From Adiantum capillus-veneris (lineage: Eukaryota; Streptophyta; Polypodiopsida; Polypodiales; Pteridaceae): 64,000 nucleotides of DNA. Below the pieces are notes generated by a model that was not told the DNA's origin, searched no databases, and saw only the letters and a list, made by a program, of their open reading frames with translations. Of the stretch, positions 9,837 through 22,203 are shown in pieces; the first letter of the stretch is position 1; each line of letters begins with the position of its first letter. The DNA lies in contig CM043944.1 of NCBI GenBank assembly GCA_014529385.2, positions 47,718,768-47,782,767 on the forward strand. Reading direction: 5' to 3'. The translations under genes were made by a program, and so were the position numbers.

Positions 9837-12835
9837 CATGATCACTTGTGATAATTGAGTCATCTACATATAAGATAAAAAATGATTTTCTTTCTGTTCT
9901 CTCTTAATATATATGAATTTGCATATAAAGCCCTCCTTTTAAAGCAAAGCTTTTTGAAAATCTTTCTATCTTAACATAGCATGCTCTTGGTGATTGCTTT
10001 AGGTCATATCAAGCCTTTTTCATCTTGCAAACCTTCCCCTTTTGAATGGGGCAACTCAAACCCTAGTGGCTGCTCTACATAAATCTCACCCTTGCGAAGT
10101 CCATTCAAAAAGGTGTATACTACTAATATTTAAAAAACAACCCAACAAAATATAGCAATGAGAGCAACTACAAGGCAAATAGTGGATATTCGAGCTGTGG
10201 GGGCAAAGGTTTTACTCACATTAAACCCTTCAATTTATGAAAAACCTTGTGCTACTAACCTTGCTTGGTACTTTTCCAATGAGTCATCAATCTTGTGTTT
10301 GGTTTGTAAACCCATTTGGTGCCGATGACCTTCTTCTTTGGTGGTCGATCCACTATTTCCTATGTATCATTCTTTGTTATGTTGTTATACTCTGATTGCA
10401 TTGCTTCTTTCCACTTTGGATCGGCCATGGTCTCTTTGATGAAGGTTGGCTCCTTTACAAAGCCTACAATTTCAATCAATAGATCCATGTTGACCATGTG
10501 TTTGGACACTCATTTTTGCTCCTCTACTCTCTTTGAATTTTGCAAACCATCCTCTCCTCCACGAGGATTGTGAACATGAGTATTTTGATCATCAAAGAGC
10601 TATTGAGTCCACTTTGGTAGTCTTGTGATGCTATAATAGGTTGGTAAGTTTTGTTTGAGTTGTCATCATCAATAACTACCCCTCCTCAATTTTAACCTGA
10701 CTTTGATCTGACACAAGCTGGATTATTTCTTTGTTTGATGAGAAAGTTGACAAATCTATTTTCTCCATCATATGTGGCCCTTCTTCAAATACCACATCAT
10801 GACTAATGATTATCTTCTTTGCATCTGGATCATAGAGTATATATACCTTAGACTCTTCACTATATCCTAGAACTACACATTTCTTGCTTTTGGCTTCTAG
10901 CTTTGTTCTTTTGAAATCAGGAACATGTGCATAACAAAAACACCCAAATTTTTTGACATGCAAGATTGAATGTTCCTTACCAGAATAGGCTTCTTGAGGT
11001 GTCTTTCCTTTCAAAGCATTTGTGTAGCTTTCATTGAAGATATAAAATTCTATGCTTACTACTTCATCGCAAAAGAAATTTGACATATCCTTGGCTTTGA
11101 GCATGCATTTTGCCATCTCTACTAGAGTTCGCCGATTGTGGCGTTTGACAACTCCATTTGGTTGTGGTGTACAAGCAGTAGTAATGTGACACTTGATGTC
11201 ATGCTTGTTGTAGTAGTTGTTGGATTCATTTGAAATGAATGGTCCTCTATGTGTGCAAAGTTTCTTGACCTTCTTTCATGTCTCAATTTCTATAAGCTTG
11301 TGCTACAATTTAAATTTTCTAGAAACTTCAGACTTCTCACAAATGAAATACACCTTCATCTTTATACTAAAGTTATTCAATAACAACAAAAATTAGAAAG
11401 ATCCATCCGAAGTATAAGTAGACATTTTACCATAGAGATCCGCATGTACCAACTCTAAAGGAGACTGTGCTCAATTATTAGCCTCTTGTAGAAATTCCTT
11501 CCTTTCTTGCTTGTCCATCATGCAAGCCTCACATACTTCATTCATATCTGAGACTTGAGGCATGTGTGCAACCATCTCAGATCTTTGCATCTCTTTTAGC
11601 ACGGCAAAACTTAGCTGACCAAATTCTCATGCCATAACTTGGTTGTACCTTTCTTTGTAGTTACTGTGAAGATTATTGCACCTTACTCCCTTTCCCACTA
11701 TATTTCCTTGAGAATCCAAGATTTTTGCTCCAGTTTGCTTGAAAAAAACTTAAAGACCATGATTAGTGATTGCATCAATCCAGGGTATTTTCTTCTTGAT
11801 TTGTGGCACATACAACACATCAGAGAGCTTCTTAGCATCACCTATAGCTACTCAAAAAGAAAATATTCTTGAACGTTTTGCTAGACATTTTATGTTAGTA
11901 CCAACAATTACATTGATGGGTTCTTATAGAGGCTTCTAGGAACTATGGGCCAGTCTTTCTTACTATCATATGTCGGGATGCTCCACTATCTAGAATCCAA
12001 GGACCATCAACAGACGGATTTTGTACCGATGAGCATACCTCGTCTATGATGGCCCATAGTTCAATCTCTCCCTCAACATTGTTGGTGGATTCTCTTTCCC
12101 TCCAAGAATCTTTCATGGTGCCATTCTTCTCATTTTATTTCTTCTTTTTGCATTCTTTAATATCATGATTTTTCTTGTCACAATAAAAATAGCTACCTAT
12201 AAATTTTTCTTCTTGGGCTTCATCTTAGAGGCATTTGATGTAGTACCCTTACCTTTTGCATTGGCTATGAAAGCAATAGCATCCCCGCCATCTCTAGTCC
12301 TAAGTCGTAGTAGCTCCTCTTCAACTAGCATTGCACTTAGTTCTTCAAATTTAAGAGGGGTTCAACAAACTTGAGTGTTGAATGTCGTAAGACCATTATA
12401 TACGATTGTAAGTATGTGAATGCAATGCCAAGCTAAATCTTCCAAAGAAATAGCCACACCAACAATAGCTAATTGATCTTGGAGATCTTTAAGTCTCTTG
12501 ATAAGGCCTCCATCTTCTCTACATCAGAAAGTTTCTTAGTAGCAAGTTGATTTTCTAGATCCTTAATTCTCTTGATAAGGCTTCACCTTCTCTTCATTAA
12601 TAAGTTTCTCACCAACAAGTTGATTTTCTAGATTTTGAATTTTGGTATGATTATGTGTCTCATATTGGCGAGCCATGATGCTCCAAGCTTCATGTGCTTT
12701 AGTGATATGGTGAATCAAAGTGAGAATAGAATCACTTACACACATAAAAATGGTGCACGATGCATCTACATTCCTTCTCTTCTATGCATGTAGAAGAGTA
12801 GCATCTCGAGCAATTAGAAGACTTGGATTTTTTGG
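9836..12835 (-). mobile_element. Copia-H: truncated Ty1/copia element
   Basis: On the minus strand gag, zinc knuckle, protease, integrase and RT motifs follow in copia order from about 12835 down to 9840. No 5' LTR or PBS precedes gag; instead gag abuts the gag of gypsy element G near 12835. At the other end the RT stops right after its YVDD block, where TGTTAGGGCTC (minus strand, from 9836) could be an LTR start. It is a deletion derivative or fragment, from a copia lineage different from Copia-1/2. Confidence 0.8.
9840..12830 (-). pseudogene. Copia-H gag-pol remnant
   Basis: Minus-strand landmarks in order: capsid segment AHEAWSIMARQYETHNHTKI (12563-12745, preceded by ARDATLLHA); a knuckle-like YFYCDKKNHDIKEC near 12140-12185 with the first Cys lost; protease WILDSGASRHM near 11955-11990 with an intact DSG; GAG_pre-integrase CEACMMDKQE near 11520; integrase with LELVHADLYG, then TPQPNGVVKRHN near 11150; an open 146-residue integrase C-terminal part at 10676-11116 (KCVVLGYSEESK); RT with GTKWVYK near 10300, TFLNG and IYVEQP near 10060, and LYVDD near 9870. 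Stops and frame shifts are frequent. The RT thumb and RNase H are absent. Confidence 0.85.
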
Positions 12836-13860
12836 ATAGTTGTTGCAGCAAGCTCTAGGGTGCACCATTTTGCCCCAACTTGAAACCTTTGAACACAAGG
12901 ATCACATTGGTCTAGGTATAAAAAACGTGGTCGACTAAAAGAGTCTTCCACTCCACTTCTTGTCTGACTTGCTCTTGCGGTTTCTGGCCTCGTTTCAGGG
13001 ACAGGTGGTCTATGCATGCTGGGAGTGACATAGTACTGATGAAGAGGTCCTCCAAAGTACATATAGCTCTCTAGCTCTTTGCGGTTTATGACAGAGTACC
13101 GTCATCCATACTTATCAAGCATTATCGCTTGGGTATCTCTATCTTCCTTATACGTGAAAACATATAAGCATTTCTACTCCATCAAGTCCCCAATATTGGG
13201 CTCATCACACTTATAGTAGAGCATCTACTCCCCATTGTCATACTTGTACAAGCCCACATATGTATTGTCAGTGTTGACACAAGTTGCCATATTCACTTGC
13301 CTAAGCTTCGCATTAGGGCTTTTGAACTTTGGTGCCTTCTCTTCAGGCTCAACATCAAATTTCTCCTTAGTGCTTGTTAATCCCCACTTGTCCACAATAT
13401 AGGGATTTTCCATGACTAAATACATGGTTCCCTAATTATCAAAGTATCGATCATCTGTATAGTCCACAGGAACTATGTCCTTGAACTCGGTAGGTCTCTC
13501 TTCTAGTTTCACACAATTAGCGATCCATACCGTCCTTGTAAATTTTAGCACCCTGTTCGTTTCCAAATTGGAATTTCAAGTGTAAAAGTTTCATGGTTGG
13601 TGCTGGTTTGGATGGTCCCGCTCCCATGGTTGTTTGTTTCTTAAATCCTTCAACGATATAGGTGTATGACCTCTCTGAAGAAGTATCGAAAAGACTTTCC
13701 TCTATGATTGGCTCTAAGGCCAGCAATGGTCCTTGATTGACACTCTCTTTGGTTGAAATGCGACTAATTTGGTCTCTTGCAGTAGGGTTTCTACTTTGGT
13801 ATAATATGCCTGATCGCAAATACATCAAGAATTTATGTTGCAAAACCCTAACTTGTTACC
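12836..13860 (-). pseudogene. Gypsy-G gag, N-terminal region
   Basis: Minus-strand frames at 13843-13517, 13425-13225 and 13062-12814 form one broken coding region. Signature pieces are LRSGILYQS, ISTKESVNQG and MENPYIVDKWGLTS. Element F has LRSDRILANQ, ISTEESVNQG and VENPDVIDKWGLDV at matching positions, which ties the two together. The capsid core (Retrotrans_gag) and knuckles seen in F are missing here because the sequence switches to Copia-H near 12836. The N-terminal module looks beta-strand-rich; I know no function for it. Confidence 0.7.
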
Positions 13861-14510
13861 TTTTATGATACATTTGTATCCTCCAGTTGAAGGAACTTTG
13901 AGCCGCACACTCTAGCTCTTGCAACTTGTACAAACAACACTTGGTGGCTATGAGTTTATAGCCGCTCTATTAGTCAAAATCTAAAACCAACAAAATTTTA
14001 TCGCACTTTTGACAAAAAAAATCTTATGTTTCTTGTAAAGTATACAATACACTCCAAATTTAATATTGAAAAGACCATTATGCTCCTAGGGATTAGTGCT
14101 AGCTATGATGTGAGTTTGAGCTCAATTTGTGACAAAAGAACATGGATCGCGATCCATGTACCTTAGTCCACTGATCCTTGCTATATGGTTTTTATGAGAT
14201 TTGGATCAATTAAGTCAAACCCTGGGTCTGTATGGCGGTTTTTGGACTTGAAGTGCTTTTGTCCTCTTTTCATCCACTTCTTGAGGTTTTTCGGCTATCA
14301 TGCTTTTAGATTTTTTGTTTGTATTTGTCTCTCCTACAAGCTTGCATGGTCTCAAAAAATTAAAAAAGGTACATGGATCGCGATCCATGTTCCATCAAAT
14401 ACGGACCCCAAATTTGGCTTGACTCGTAGTGTAAGTAAGTAGTCTACTCCACCACTTACTTTTGGATTTGAAAAAAAAATTGTTAGTCAAAATAATTTTT
14501 TTGTGTCTGA
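13861..14510 (-). other. Gypsy-G leader, gag-proximal part
   Basis: Noncoding DNA between gag and the Copia-2 insertion. It contains two perfect 20-bp palindromes (14140-14159 and 14371-14390). It continues on the far side of Copia-2 at 22939. Confidence 0.65.
14140..14390. repeat. Leader palindromes G1 and G2
   Basis: ACATGGATCGCGATCCATGT, a perfect 20-bp palindrome, occurs at 14140-14159 and again at 14371-14390, start-to-start 231 bp. The inner GATCGCGATC is itself self-complementary. A third identical copy is at 23086-23105. Confidence 0.97.
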
Positions 14511-14739
14511 TGTTACCATATACACGTGGTAGTGATGTGTGTGAACGCACTTAGGACTGCCATGGTATTTTTTCCCTCGCTAGGAGGTTTTCCGCCCCGT
14601 GCATTGTATATATGCCCATCACTCTAGGGCTATCTTATATTTCCATTGCCCACTAAGTAATACACTCTTTGATGTGTGCCTTGAGCTTCCTTCATCTTCT
14701 CCAAGCTGCGTGTGTTTCCCTGCAACCCTAATTCCAACA
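14511..14739 (+). repeat. Copia-2 5' LTR
   Basis: Begins TGTTACCATATACACGTGG and ends AATTCCAACA before the PBS. The length, 229 bp, matches the family. Confidence 0.92.
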
Positions 14740-14741
14740 GT

Positions 14742-14753
14742 TGGTATCAGAGC
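14742..14753 (+). other. Copia-2 primer-binding site (initiator tRNA-Met)
   Basis: TGGTATCAGAGC, identical to Copia-1, two bases after the LTR. Confidence 0.92.
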
Positions 14754-15103
14754 ACGTTGCATCCTCCCGAGCTTAGTCGTCAGTGTTGCCAACACACGTC
14801 TGCTCATTTTCTCAGAGTTTAGTGAGCTTTCCTGAGCATCAGCAAGTCAAAAAATACTTCGGGTGGACTCGTAGAGCTTAATCTGTTCAAATTTTTTATT
14901 CGGGCTCATTTCGGCCTTCGTTTCCACTAGAGGCAATGCTACACAAACAATTTCATCATTTTGTGCAGAACTTTTATTTGTGCCGTTTTTTGCATAATAG
15001 GTCCTTACAATCTTCTACCATTTGTGCTAAATGGCACATGTTGTTATCGCTTCGTTTCTCCTCTTTTCGGGAAGTTTTCACATCAGATGAAGCATTTGCC
15101 ATT

Positions 15104-16140
15104 GCTGACAACAACACAGATGTGTTCAAGATGTTTGCTACTGAGGACAGATTGGATGGGGACCATTACCCTATGTGGGATTATATGTTGCAACATGTTC
15201 TTGTGTCAAAGGGCGTTTGCAGTATTGTGCAAGGCATTGATGTACGTCTTGGTTTTGTGGATACAGGCGATGTTGAGGATGTTGCAGATTTTGCTGGCAG
15301 GATTGCTGCTGTTGGAATTGTTTTGCCTACTATTGAGCAAGGTCATTGGAATGTAAGAGATGCAGAGGATCATGCATTGATTGCATTTTCTGTGAAGTGC
15401 ACTATTACTCCTCACATTCGTTTCAGCAAAATTTGCAAAACAGGTTCGAGATATTCTGGTTGGTCTTTATGCAAGTCGAAATAAGGCTAAAATTGCATTG
15501 ATGCATAAAGAGCTAGAGTCAAAGATTATGCATGAGGAAGATGAAATGGACACTTTTCTTGTTGGTGTCAAGGATATGAATGAGCAACTTATTTCTGCAG
15601 GAGAAGTCATTTCTGGCTGTTCCCTTGTGTAGACTGTTCTTGATGCTTTGCCTGATTCTTACAAGACTTTTGCTAGTACTTGGAGACTTATGACCCAAGA
15701 AAATCCTGAAGTTGTCGAGTTTAATGCATTATGCACGTTGCTATTGCAAGAGTCATTTTCCAAAAAAAAAAAGGCTAAACAGTGTGCAATTGAAGAAGCC
15801 TTTATTGCTGCTCAAGAAAAAGTGGTAGCAGTAATGTAGCCACTTTAATCATGGTTCTTCTATGAGTGGAAAGGCACCTATTCCTAATGCTTCTGCGGGC
15901 AACACTTCCTCTGGTAATTCTAGTGAAAAGGGCAAAAATAAGATGCGTGTCATTATTGTAAAGCTAATGATCACTTGATCAAGCAGTGTCCGAAATTGAA
16001 GGCAAAAGAGGCTGGTTCCACTACAAATGCAGCTATTGTTGAGTCTTCTATGAAAGGAGATTGTGATGTTGATATTGATGCAGCAAGGGCTTTTAGTGCA
16101 GAGTGCACTTATGATCCTTTTATCCATGATGCATGTATGT
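15104..16140 (+). pseudogene. Copia-2 gag
   Basis: Homologous to 1115-2190. The expected start ATG is ATT here (ccattgctgac), so translation could only start upstream or not at all. The capsid motif DGDHYPMWDYM is intact. A frame change near 15434 and a TAG near 15630 (CAG in Copia-1) break it. The knuckle is frame-shifted: KANDHLIKQC survives but its first Cys pair does not. The Trp codon that is TAG in Copia-1 at 1693 is intact here. Confidence 0.85.
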
Positions 16141-16861
16141 CAGTTGCTGCAGATGTTCATGCGTGGTGCTTTGACAGTGGTGCTACAAAGCAAACTACGT
16201 CTCATCATGACTTGTTTACCTCTCTCGAGGATGTCCCTTATGGGAATATAGTAGCTTGTGCAAACAATGCCTCTGATTTGGTTAAGGGAGTTGGAAAGAA
16301 TGTACTTACTGCTGAAAATGGCGGTTCTTTCACACTTGTTGAAGTGTTGTATGAACCTAGGATCAAGAAGATCTCTTGTCTGTATCTACACTTGCTAGAC
16401 TTGGTCTTGTAGTCAAATTTGTGGATGACAGATGTATAGTACATGATCTTAGTTTTGGAGATGAAATTAGGCTATTTTGAATGCAAAACTTTGGCATGCA
16501 CGTTTTGGGCATCTAAATTTTGCCAATTTGCTACGTTTGCAAAAATCTGATATGGTTGCTTCTTTGCCGTCTCTTGAAGCACATGTTTGTGAAGACTGTA
16601 TTTTGGGTAAGATGCACTGTTTGAAGTTTCCAAAGGATGGTTCAATTAAGGTCACATGCAAGTTATAGCTTGTGCATAGTGAGGTTTGTGGGTCAATGCA
16701 AACTCCAGCCTTGGGCAATTACCTTTACTTTGTGATTTTTATTGATGATTACTGTAGGCATGCATAGGTGTATCCACTTAAATCAAAGTCCGAAGTGTTT
16801 ATGTGCTTCAAACAATTTCTAGGTATGGTTGAAAATGTCTTGATGGGCACCCTCCATTCAG

Positions 16862-16897
<36 letters not shown>

Positions 16898-18395
16898 AGT
16901 ATATGTCTCATGAATTTAATGTATTTATGGCTAGTCGTGGGATAAAACACCAATGTACAGTGCCGTATACGCCTCAACAAAAATGGTGTTGCTAAGAGGA
17001 ACAACAGGTCACTTACAAAAATGGCACAATTTATGGTCAAAATTCAAGCTTTGCCGCATTCGTTTTGGCTTGAGACATCATGTGTGCCATCATGTACTTA
17101 ACAGGTGTCCTAAAAAAGCTTTGTAGTCTATGACTCCATAAGAAGCATGGCATGATAGAAAGCCTTCTATTGAGCACATGCGTGTTTTTGGTTGTTTGAC
17201 TTATGCTTTGGTGCCACAAACATAGCAGGCTAGAGGTATGCCAAAGTGGTTGGTGCATACTTTGCGTGATAGTAAATTGGATGCACCTTTGTCTAGTAGT
17301 ACTCATTCAGGTTCTCGCCATGCATCTTATGCATCAAATTGTTATTCTTTGGTTGTGTCTAGCTTATGTGATATTGAGGAACCTCTGTCTTTTGATGAAG
17401 CACAGAGTTCTTAAAATTGGATGGCTGCCATATGCAATTAGAATATGATGCACTTATAGAAAAAGACACATGGACTTTATGTGATTTGCCTCCTAGAAAA
17501 AAGGCCATTGGTACGAAAAGGGTTTACAAGTTGAAACGCGAGCCTGATGGTGAGACTGATCACTGTAAAGATCGATTGGTAGCTCATTTTGGTTTGGATG
17601 TACATCAATCAAGCATTGTTACTGCTTTCTTGAATGGTGACGTATTTGAGGAAGATTATGTAACGCATCCTCACAGTTTTGTCAAGAAAGGACAAGAGGA
17701 CAAAGTGTGCAAATGTAAGAAATATGTGTATGGGTAAAAGCAATCTCCTCGGTTGGTATGAGAAAGTTGATACTCATTTGATCAAACGAGGCTTTCGTAA
17801 TAGTCCAACAAAAAGCACATTGTATGTAAAGCGCAAGGGTGATATACTTCTAATTGTAGTACTCTTTGTGGATGATTTGTTGATCACTGGACCAAATAAG
17901 AGACATATTGCTGAATTTAAGGCTGATTTGAATGATACTTTCAAGATGAAAGATTTGGGGCTATTGCATCATTACTTGGGTATACAATTTAAGCAGTGTG
18001 ATGATGGTATTTTCTTGTGTCAACAAGTTACATAGAGACATTTCTATGTAAGTTTGGACTTGAGGATTGCATACATATTGCCACTCCCATGGAAACAAGT
18101 TTGAAATTGAGTCTTCATGATGCTGGTGATCTTGCTGATGTCACTCTTTACCAAACTGCTATTGGATGCCTTATTTATGTATGCAACATAAGGCTGGATA
18201 TTCAGTTTGCAATCTCATAGGTCAGCAGATTTATGCATAGCCCAAGGTCTAAGCATTGGTAGGCTGTCAAGAGGATTTTTTCTACTTGAGTGGCACTTTA
18301 CATCTTGGCTTGTTTTATCCCAAGGGGGATCATTGATGCCAGATTTACATGCTTTTTTGGACTAAGATTGGACTGGTTGTTTTGACACGCAAATG
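16141..18395 (+). pseudogene. Copia-2 pol, part 1 (protease to start of RNase H)
   Basis: Protease keeps WCFDSGATK, the active-site triplet lost in Copia-1. About 100 bases before LWHARFGHLN are missing relative to Copia-1. In the integrase, the codons for the DRGGEY motif have grown into a run of 32 G (16865-16896). A deletion of about 350 bp joins 17214 to the segment equivalent to Copia-1 3655. RT has lost the block between the DRLVA and DVHQS segments near 17582; FVDD (Tyr to Phe) lies near 17866-17877. At 18395 the 3.8-kb insertion begins. Confidence 0.88.
16865..16896. repeat. Poly-G run inside integrase
   Basis: Thirty-two consecutive G. The equivalent place in Copia-1 (2970s) has seven G within the Arg-Gly-Gly codons, so this is an expansion of a coding homopolymer in a dead copy. 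Confidence 0.95.
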
Positions 18396-19516
18396 TGAGA
18401 TCCCCAACCCGCCAACACCAAAATCGGGATGGGGTCCTTGACAGGTATCTAAGCCTAATAAAAATCAGAGTCTCTAAACAAGAAAAAATCCAACGAATAG
18501 ACCGTTACCATTGACAATGGCTTGGGTCTATATCCCTAGAAGATGACCTAGTTCTATCTCGCAACGAAAACGGGACTAACATTTTAAAAGTCCAAAACTA
18601 TCTTGGCCCTATAACTTCCATAAGTTGGGCTAAGGTATCCTCAACCAACGCTTTTTTCCCCCTAACAGATGTGAGGGCATAGCCGCTGGTGGACTCTTCT
18701 TCCAAGTGAAGAAGTTTTCTTAACATTTTTAGTCCGTAGGGATGGATAGTTACGTGACTAATCAGGTCCACCCATCCATGATTGACAACCTTAGTCAATC
18801 CCCACTTACCACCCCACACTCACACACATGATTCTTTTGTTTTTTTAATTAATACCACATTGTTTTAACATTTAAAATAATGGTTTCTTTTAAGTTTTCA
18901 TCACAGTAATTCCTTCAATCAAGTATTAAAGACAACATTGAAAAGCATTCTTTTAGCAAACATACATCTTTAAACTTAAGATAGGGTACCGTCAAATAAA
19001 AAACATTGACCATAATAACCATGACCAGTACTCTTCTTGTCTCAAGAGCACCTAAGGGTGAAAAAACGGCACCCATTCCTTATTCACAATCCGGGGTGAA
19101 TAAACCCCCACCCAAGGTTCAGGGTGCCCATACAGCAAACCAGTTGCCCATACAACCGGGCGGCTCCCATAGGATACGACAATATCCTAACTTATGTAGA
19201 AACATCAAGACATGCAACGAAGTAAAAACTCATCGTTCATGGAGGTAATCAACTTATCAGTGGCCGACAAGCCATCATTATTCATCAAAATATATCAAGG
19301 AGTCGGAGGTGTCTTGAGACAAGCTGTTTTAAGGATGATCGAACATATCTTTCCTAGTTCAATCCAGGCTATTCTAAACATTTCTTTCCTAATTTACAAA
19401 CAATTATACGTTGGTTTCTTGGAAGATGCCTTCCATTTTTAATCCAATTTCACCTTTCCTAATTCCTTACTCGCTCTTTTACGTATGCAGTGCTATTACT
19501 TAAAGAAGAATTTTAA

Positions 19517-19711
19517 TTATTCAAAACTTAAATTATAATGAAAACCCACCTGGGATTGATCGGGCATTTTTTGTAGCGCCGGGGCTTGAACGCTCTCGTC
19601 AGTAGGCCTACTACTAGGCCTGACCTCTTCATCGTGCGATGCTCTAGCTCTTTTAGGAATATTACCCTCATCATCAGATTGAGGATTGACTCGGGTCCTT
19701 TTTGGTGCCAT
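19517..19711 (-). CDS. Short gag-like or exon-like ORF in the 3.8-kb insert
   Basis: The 64-residue frame starts MAPKRTRVNPQSDDEGN, basic then acidic, reminiscent of gypsy gag N-termini. After DQSQ the DNA reads CAG/GTGGGT, a good splice-donor context, and the frame becomes AT-rich and meaningless soon after. I see no continuation. It might be a first exon, a truncated gag, or chance. No function is claimed. Confidence 0.25.
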   Translation of the reverse strand: MAPKRTRVNPQSDDEGNIPKRARASHDEEVRPSSRPTDESVQAPALQKMPDQSQVGFHYNLSFE

Positions 19712-20129
19712 GACTTCTAAAAGGACGTCTATTTATTAGGTAAATCATTTAAAAGCTTGACTTAACCTTTGTATTCAATGTAATTCCTCTTTTTAGCCAA
19801 ATTTGTAGTCCTAGAGGGTAATTTCTTGACCTAATAATTTCTTGATTGCTTATATGGACAAGATAACTTTATCCCAGCTTCCTTAAGGGTTTTCTAAGCT
19901 CCCATGATTTTCTTATAAAATTATATATCTTTTTCCTAATTTTTCCATCTTTACTAATCTTGAAATTTGCTTGTTTTAAGTTTAATATTTATTATATTTA
20001 TTTTCTCTTAAATATTATATTTCCTCAGCTTTAAACCAATGGTTTACACTCACGATAATTTTTCTAGAGACTTTTGGCAGTAGATTCTATTTATCCTAAT
20101 TAATCTTTAGATAAAAATAGGGTTTTTGA

Positions 20130-21560
20130 TCAATTATAACTTATTAAACTAACTAACTTATTATGGTATATTCATCATATGTAGATAATGCTATCTCCTA
20201 ACTCTAGTAATTACCTTGTAAATATAGAAATTAGTTATCTAGTTCCTCCCTTCTATTTTTGACTAAAATTAGTTTCTTTTGACTCAAATAAATATCTAAT
20301 TTAATTTTTGACCTTAATATAATTATCACTGCTTACTTATCATGTAAAATAACTCTAATAATTATAACATAATTATCTAACTTCATTAGCTAGTTTCCCC
20401 CTTAAATTTCAGCTATAACTAGTCTATCTTGGCTTAGATAAGTATCTAAATTAATTTTTTGACCTTAAAATAATTATCACGGCTTACTTATGATGTAAAA
20501 TAACTCTGATAATTATAAAATAATTATATGACTTAACTAGCTAGTTTTTTCCTTTTAATTTCAGCTATATTTAGTCTATTTTGGCTTAGATAAATATCTA
20601 AATTTATTTTTTTACGTTAAGATGATATTATTACGGCTTATTTCTGATGTAAACTAAGTCTAATAATTATAACATAATTATGTAACTTAATTAGCTAGTT
20701 TTTCCCTTTTAATTTCCACGATAATTAAGCTATTTTGGCTTAGATAAATAGCTAAACATATTTTTTGATCTTAAAATCATTATCATGGCTTACTAATAAT
20801 ATAAATTAACTTTGATAATTAGCACATAATTGTCTAACTTAATTAGTTAATTTCCCCTTGTTAATTTCAATTAGAATTAGTCTATTTTGGCTTAGATAAA
20901 TAGATAAACTACTTTTCTAATCTTAAGGTAATTATCAGGGCTTCTTTATCATGTATACTAACTCTGATAAATAGCACCTAATCATCTAACATGATTTATT
21001 AATTTCCCCCTTTAATTTTCATCTAGAATTAGTCTAATTTGACTTAGATAAATATCTATATTAATTTTCTAACCTTAAGATAATTTTTAGAGCTTTATTA
21101 TCATGTAAAATAACTCTGATAAATAGCACTTAATTCTCTAACATGATTTACTAATATCCCACTTTTATTTTCAATTCGAAACAGCCAATTTCAGCTTAAT
21201 TAAATACTTAAACTAGTTATCTGTTAATGAGTAATTTACCTTGTGTTTCTAATAGTATTTTCTAGCTATGATAATTAACTTATTGAGCCTATTAATTAGG
21301 TTTTCCATCAGTTTTTTGATATAAAATAGCTAATTTCTGCCTCATTAATTACATAAAATAATCAAAAAATAAAGAGGTAATTTCTCTAGCTTCTTGACAA
21401 TCTAGTCTAGCTTTGATAATTATCTTATACTAATCCAAGTTTAATTAGTTTAAATACCCTTAATTTAAGACCAAAAAGATTAATTTCAGAGCTAATATGG
21501 CTTAATTAGTAATTAGATTAATATCCCTAATCTTAATCTAAGTAATAAAAAATATTAAGA
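20130..21560. repeat. AT-rich tandem array, period about 152 bp
   Basis: The word GGCTTAGATAAATA or close variants recurs at 20281, 20431, 20583, 20737, 20889, 21041 and 21193 (steps 150, 152, 154, 152, 152, 152), with weaker units at about 21339 and 21499 and a decayed one before 20281. Companion words such as TAACTCTGATAATTA and TTAGCTAGTTT keep register. About nine units, diverged but phase-locked. Confidence 0.9.
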
Positions 21561-22203
21561 ATTAAGAGAGTAATTTAGATTGTAAATAAGTTTAATCATT
21601 TTAATTAATTAAATTAATTAAGAAAATAGAGGTAAATTAGCATAATTTTGCTAATTAAAAAGGTATTAATGGCCAGGACTCTGAGTCTGTGTGAAATTGT
21701 GAAGCAAGGAGTCCTATTTATAGGTTTTTGGGTACTCACAGGCTGGAATTGGCAGTAGCTTGGATCCCAAGGCAGCCTCACTGCTCCCCTAGCGTCCCTT
21801 GCTGCTTTTGTTGTCCCTGGCAAATCAGTGATGACCCCTCCCAACACCTGTCAGCTTTAAAAATCAAATTTGCTATAATTTTACCTATTTTTTGCCTAGT
21901 TGGTACATATCTAATAAATATCTGGGAGGCCTTAGTAAAAGTCTATGCTTAAATGATTACTGCAACCATTTAATTTTTCTTAATAGTTTAATTTACATTG
22001 GATCTTTCGGAGGGACTAGTAGGGTCAGTTTTTGTCCGATTTAATTCTGAAAATTTCTACCTCGTGGTTTGCTGTGCTTAAGATTCCACAAATACCAATT
22101 TTTTTGCTTTTGAGATAGTGTTTTTACATGATTGTATGACCAATGCTTTCTCCTAAAGCTTTGAGTCCATTCCTGGCAGCTAGAAAGGTGGAGATCTTAC
22201 AGT

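Larger units (their letters stand above)
18396..22203. mobile_element. 3.8-kb unclassified insertion within Copia-2
   Basis: The RNase H region of Copia-2 is contiguous with 18395 and resumes at about 22204, judged by alignment to Copia-1 near 4915. The insert has TG...CA-like ends: it begins TGAGATCCCCAACC and ends GGAGATCTTACA(GT). Flanks caaatg and taagtg look like a decayed 5-6-bp duplication. The interior has a short minus-strand coding-like segment (19517-19711) and a 152-bp AT-rich tandem array. No RT, integrase, PBS or LTR pair is evident. A very long solo LTR or a nonautonomous LTR element, probably in minus orientation, is my best guess. Confidence 0.65.

Noticed and set aside
20130-21560. 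Array considered as centromeric satellite
   Set aside because: Only about nine diverged units inside a transposon insertion; nothing here shows centromere identity.
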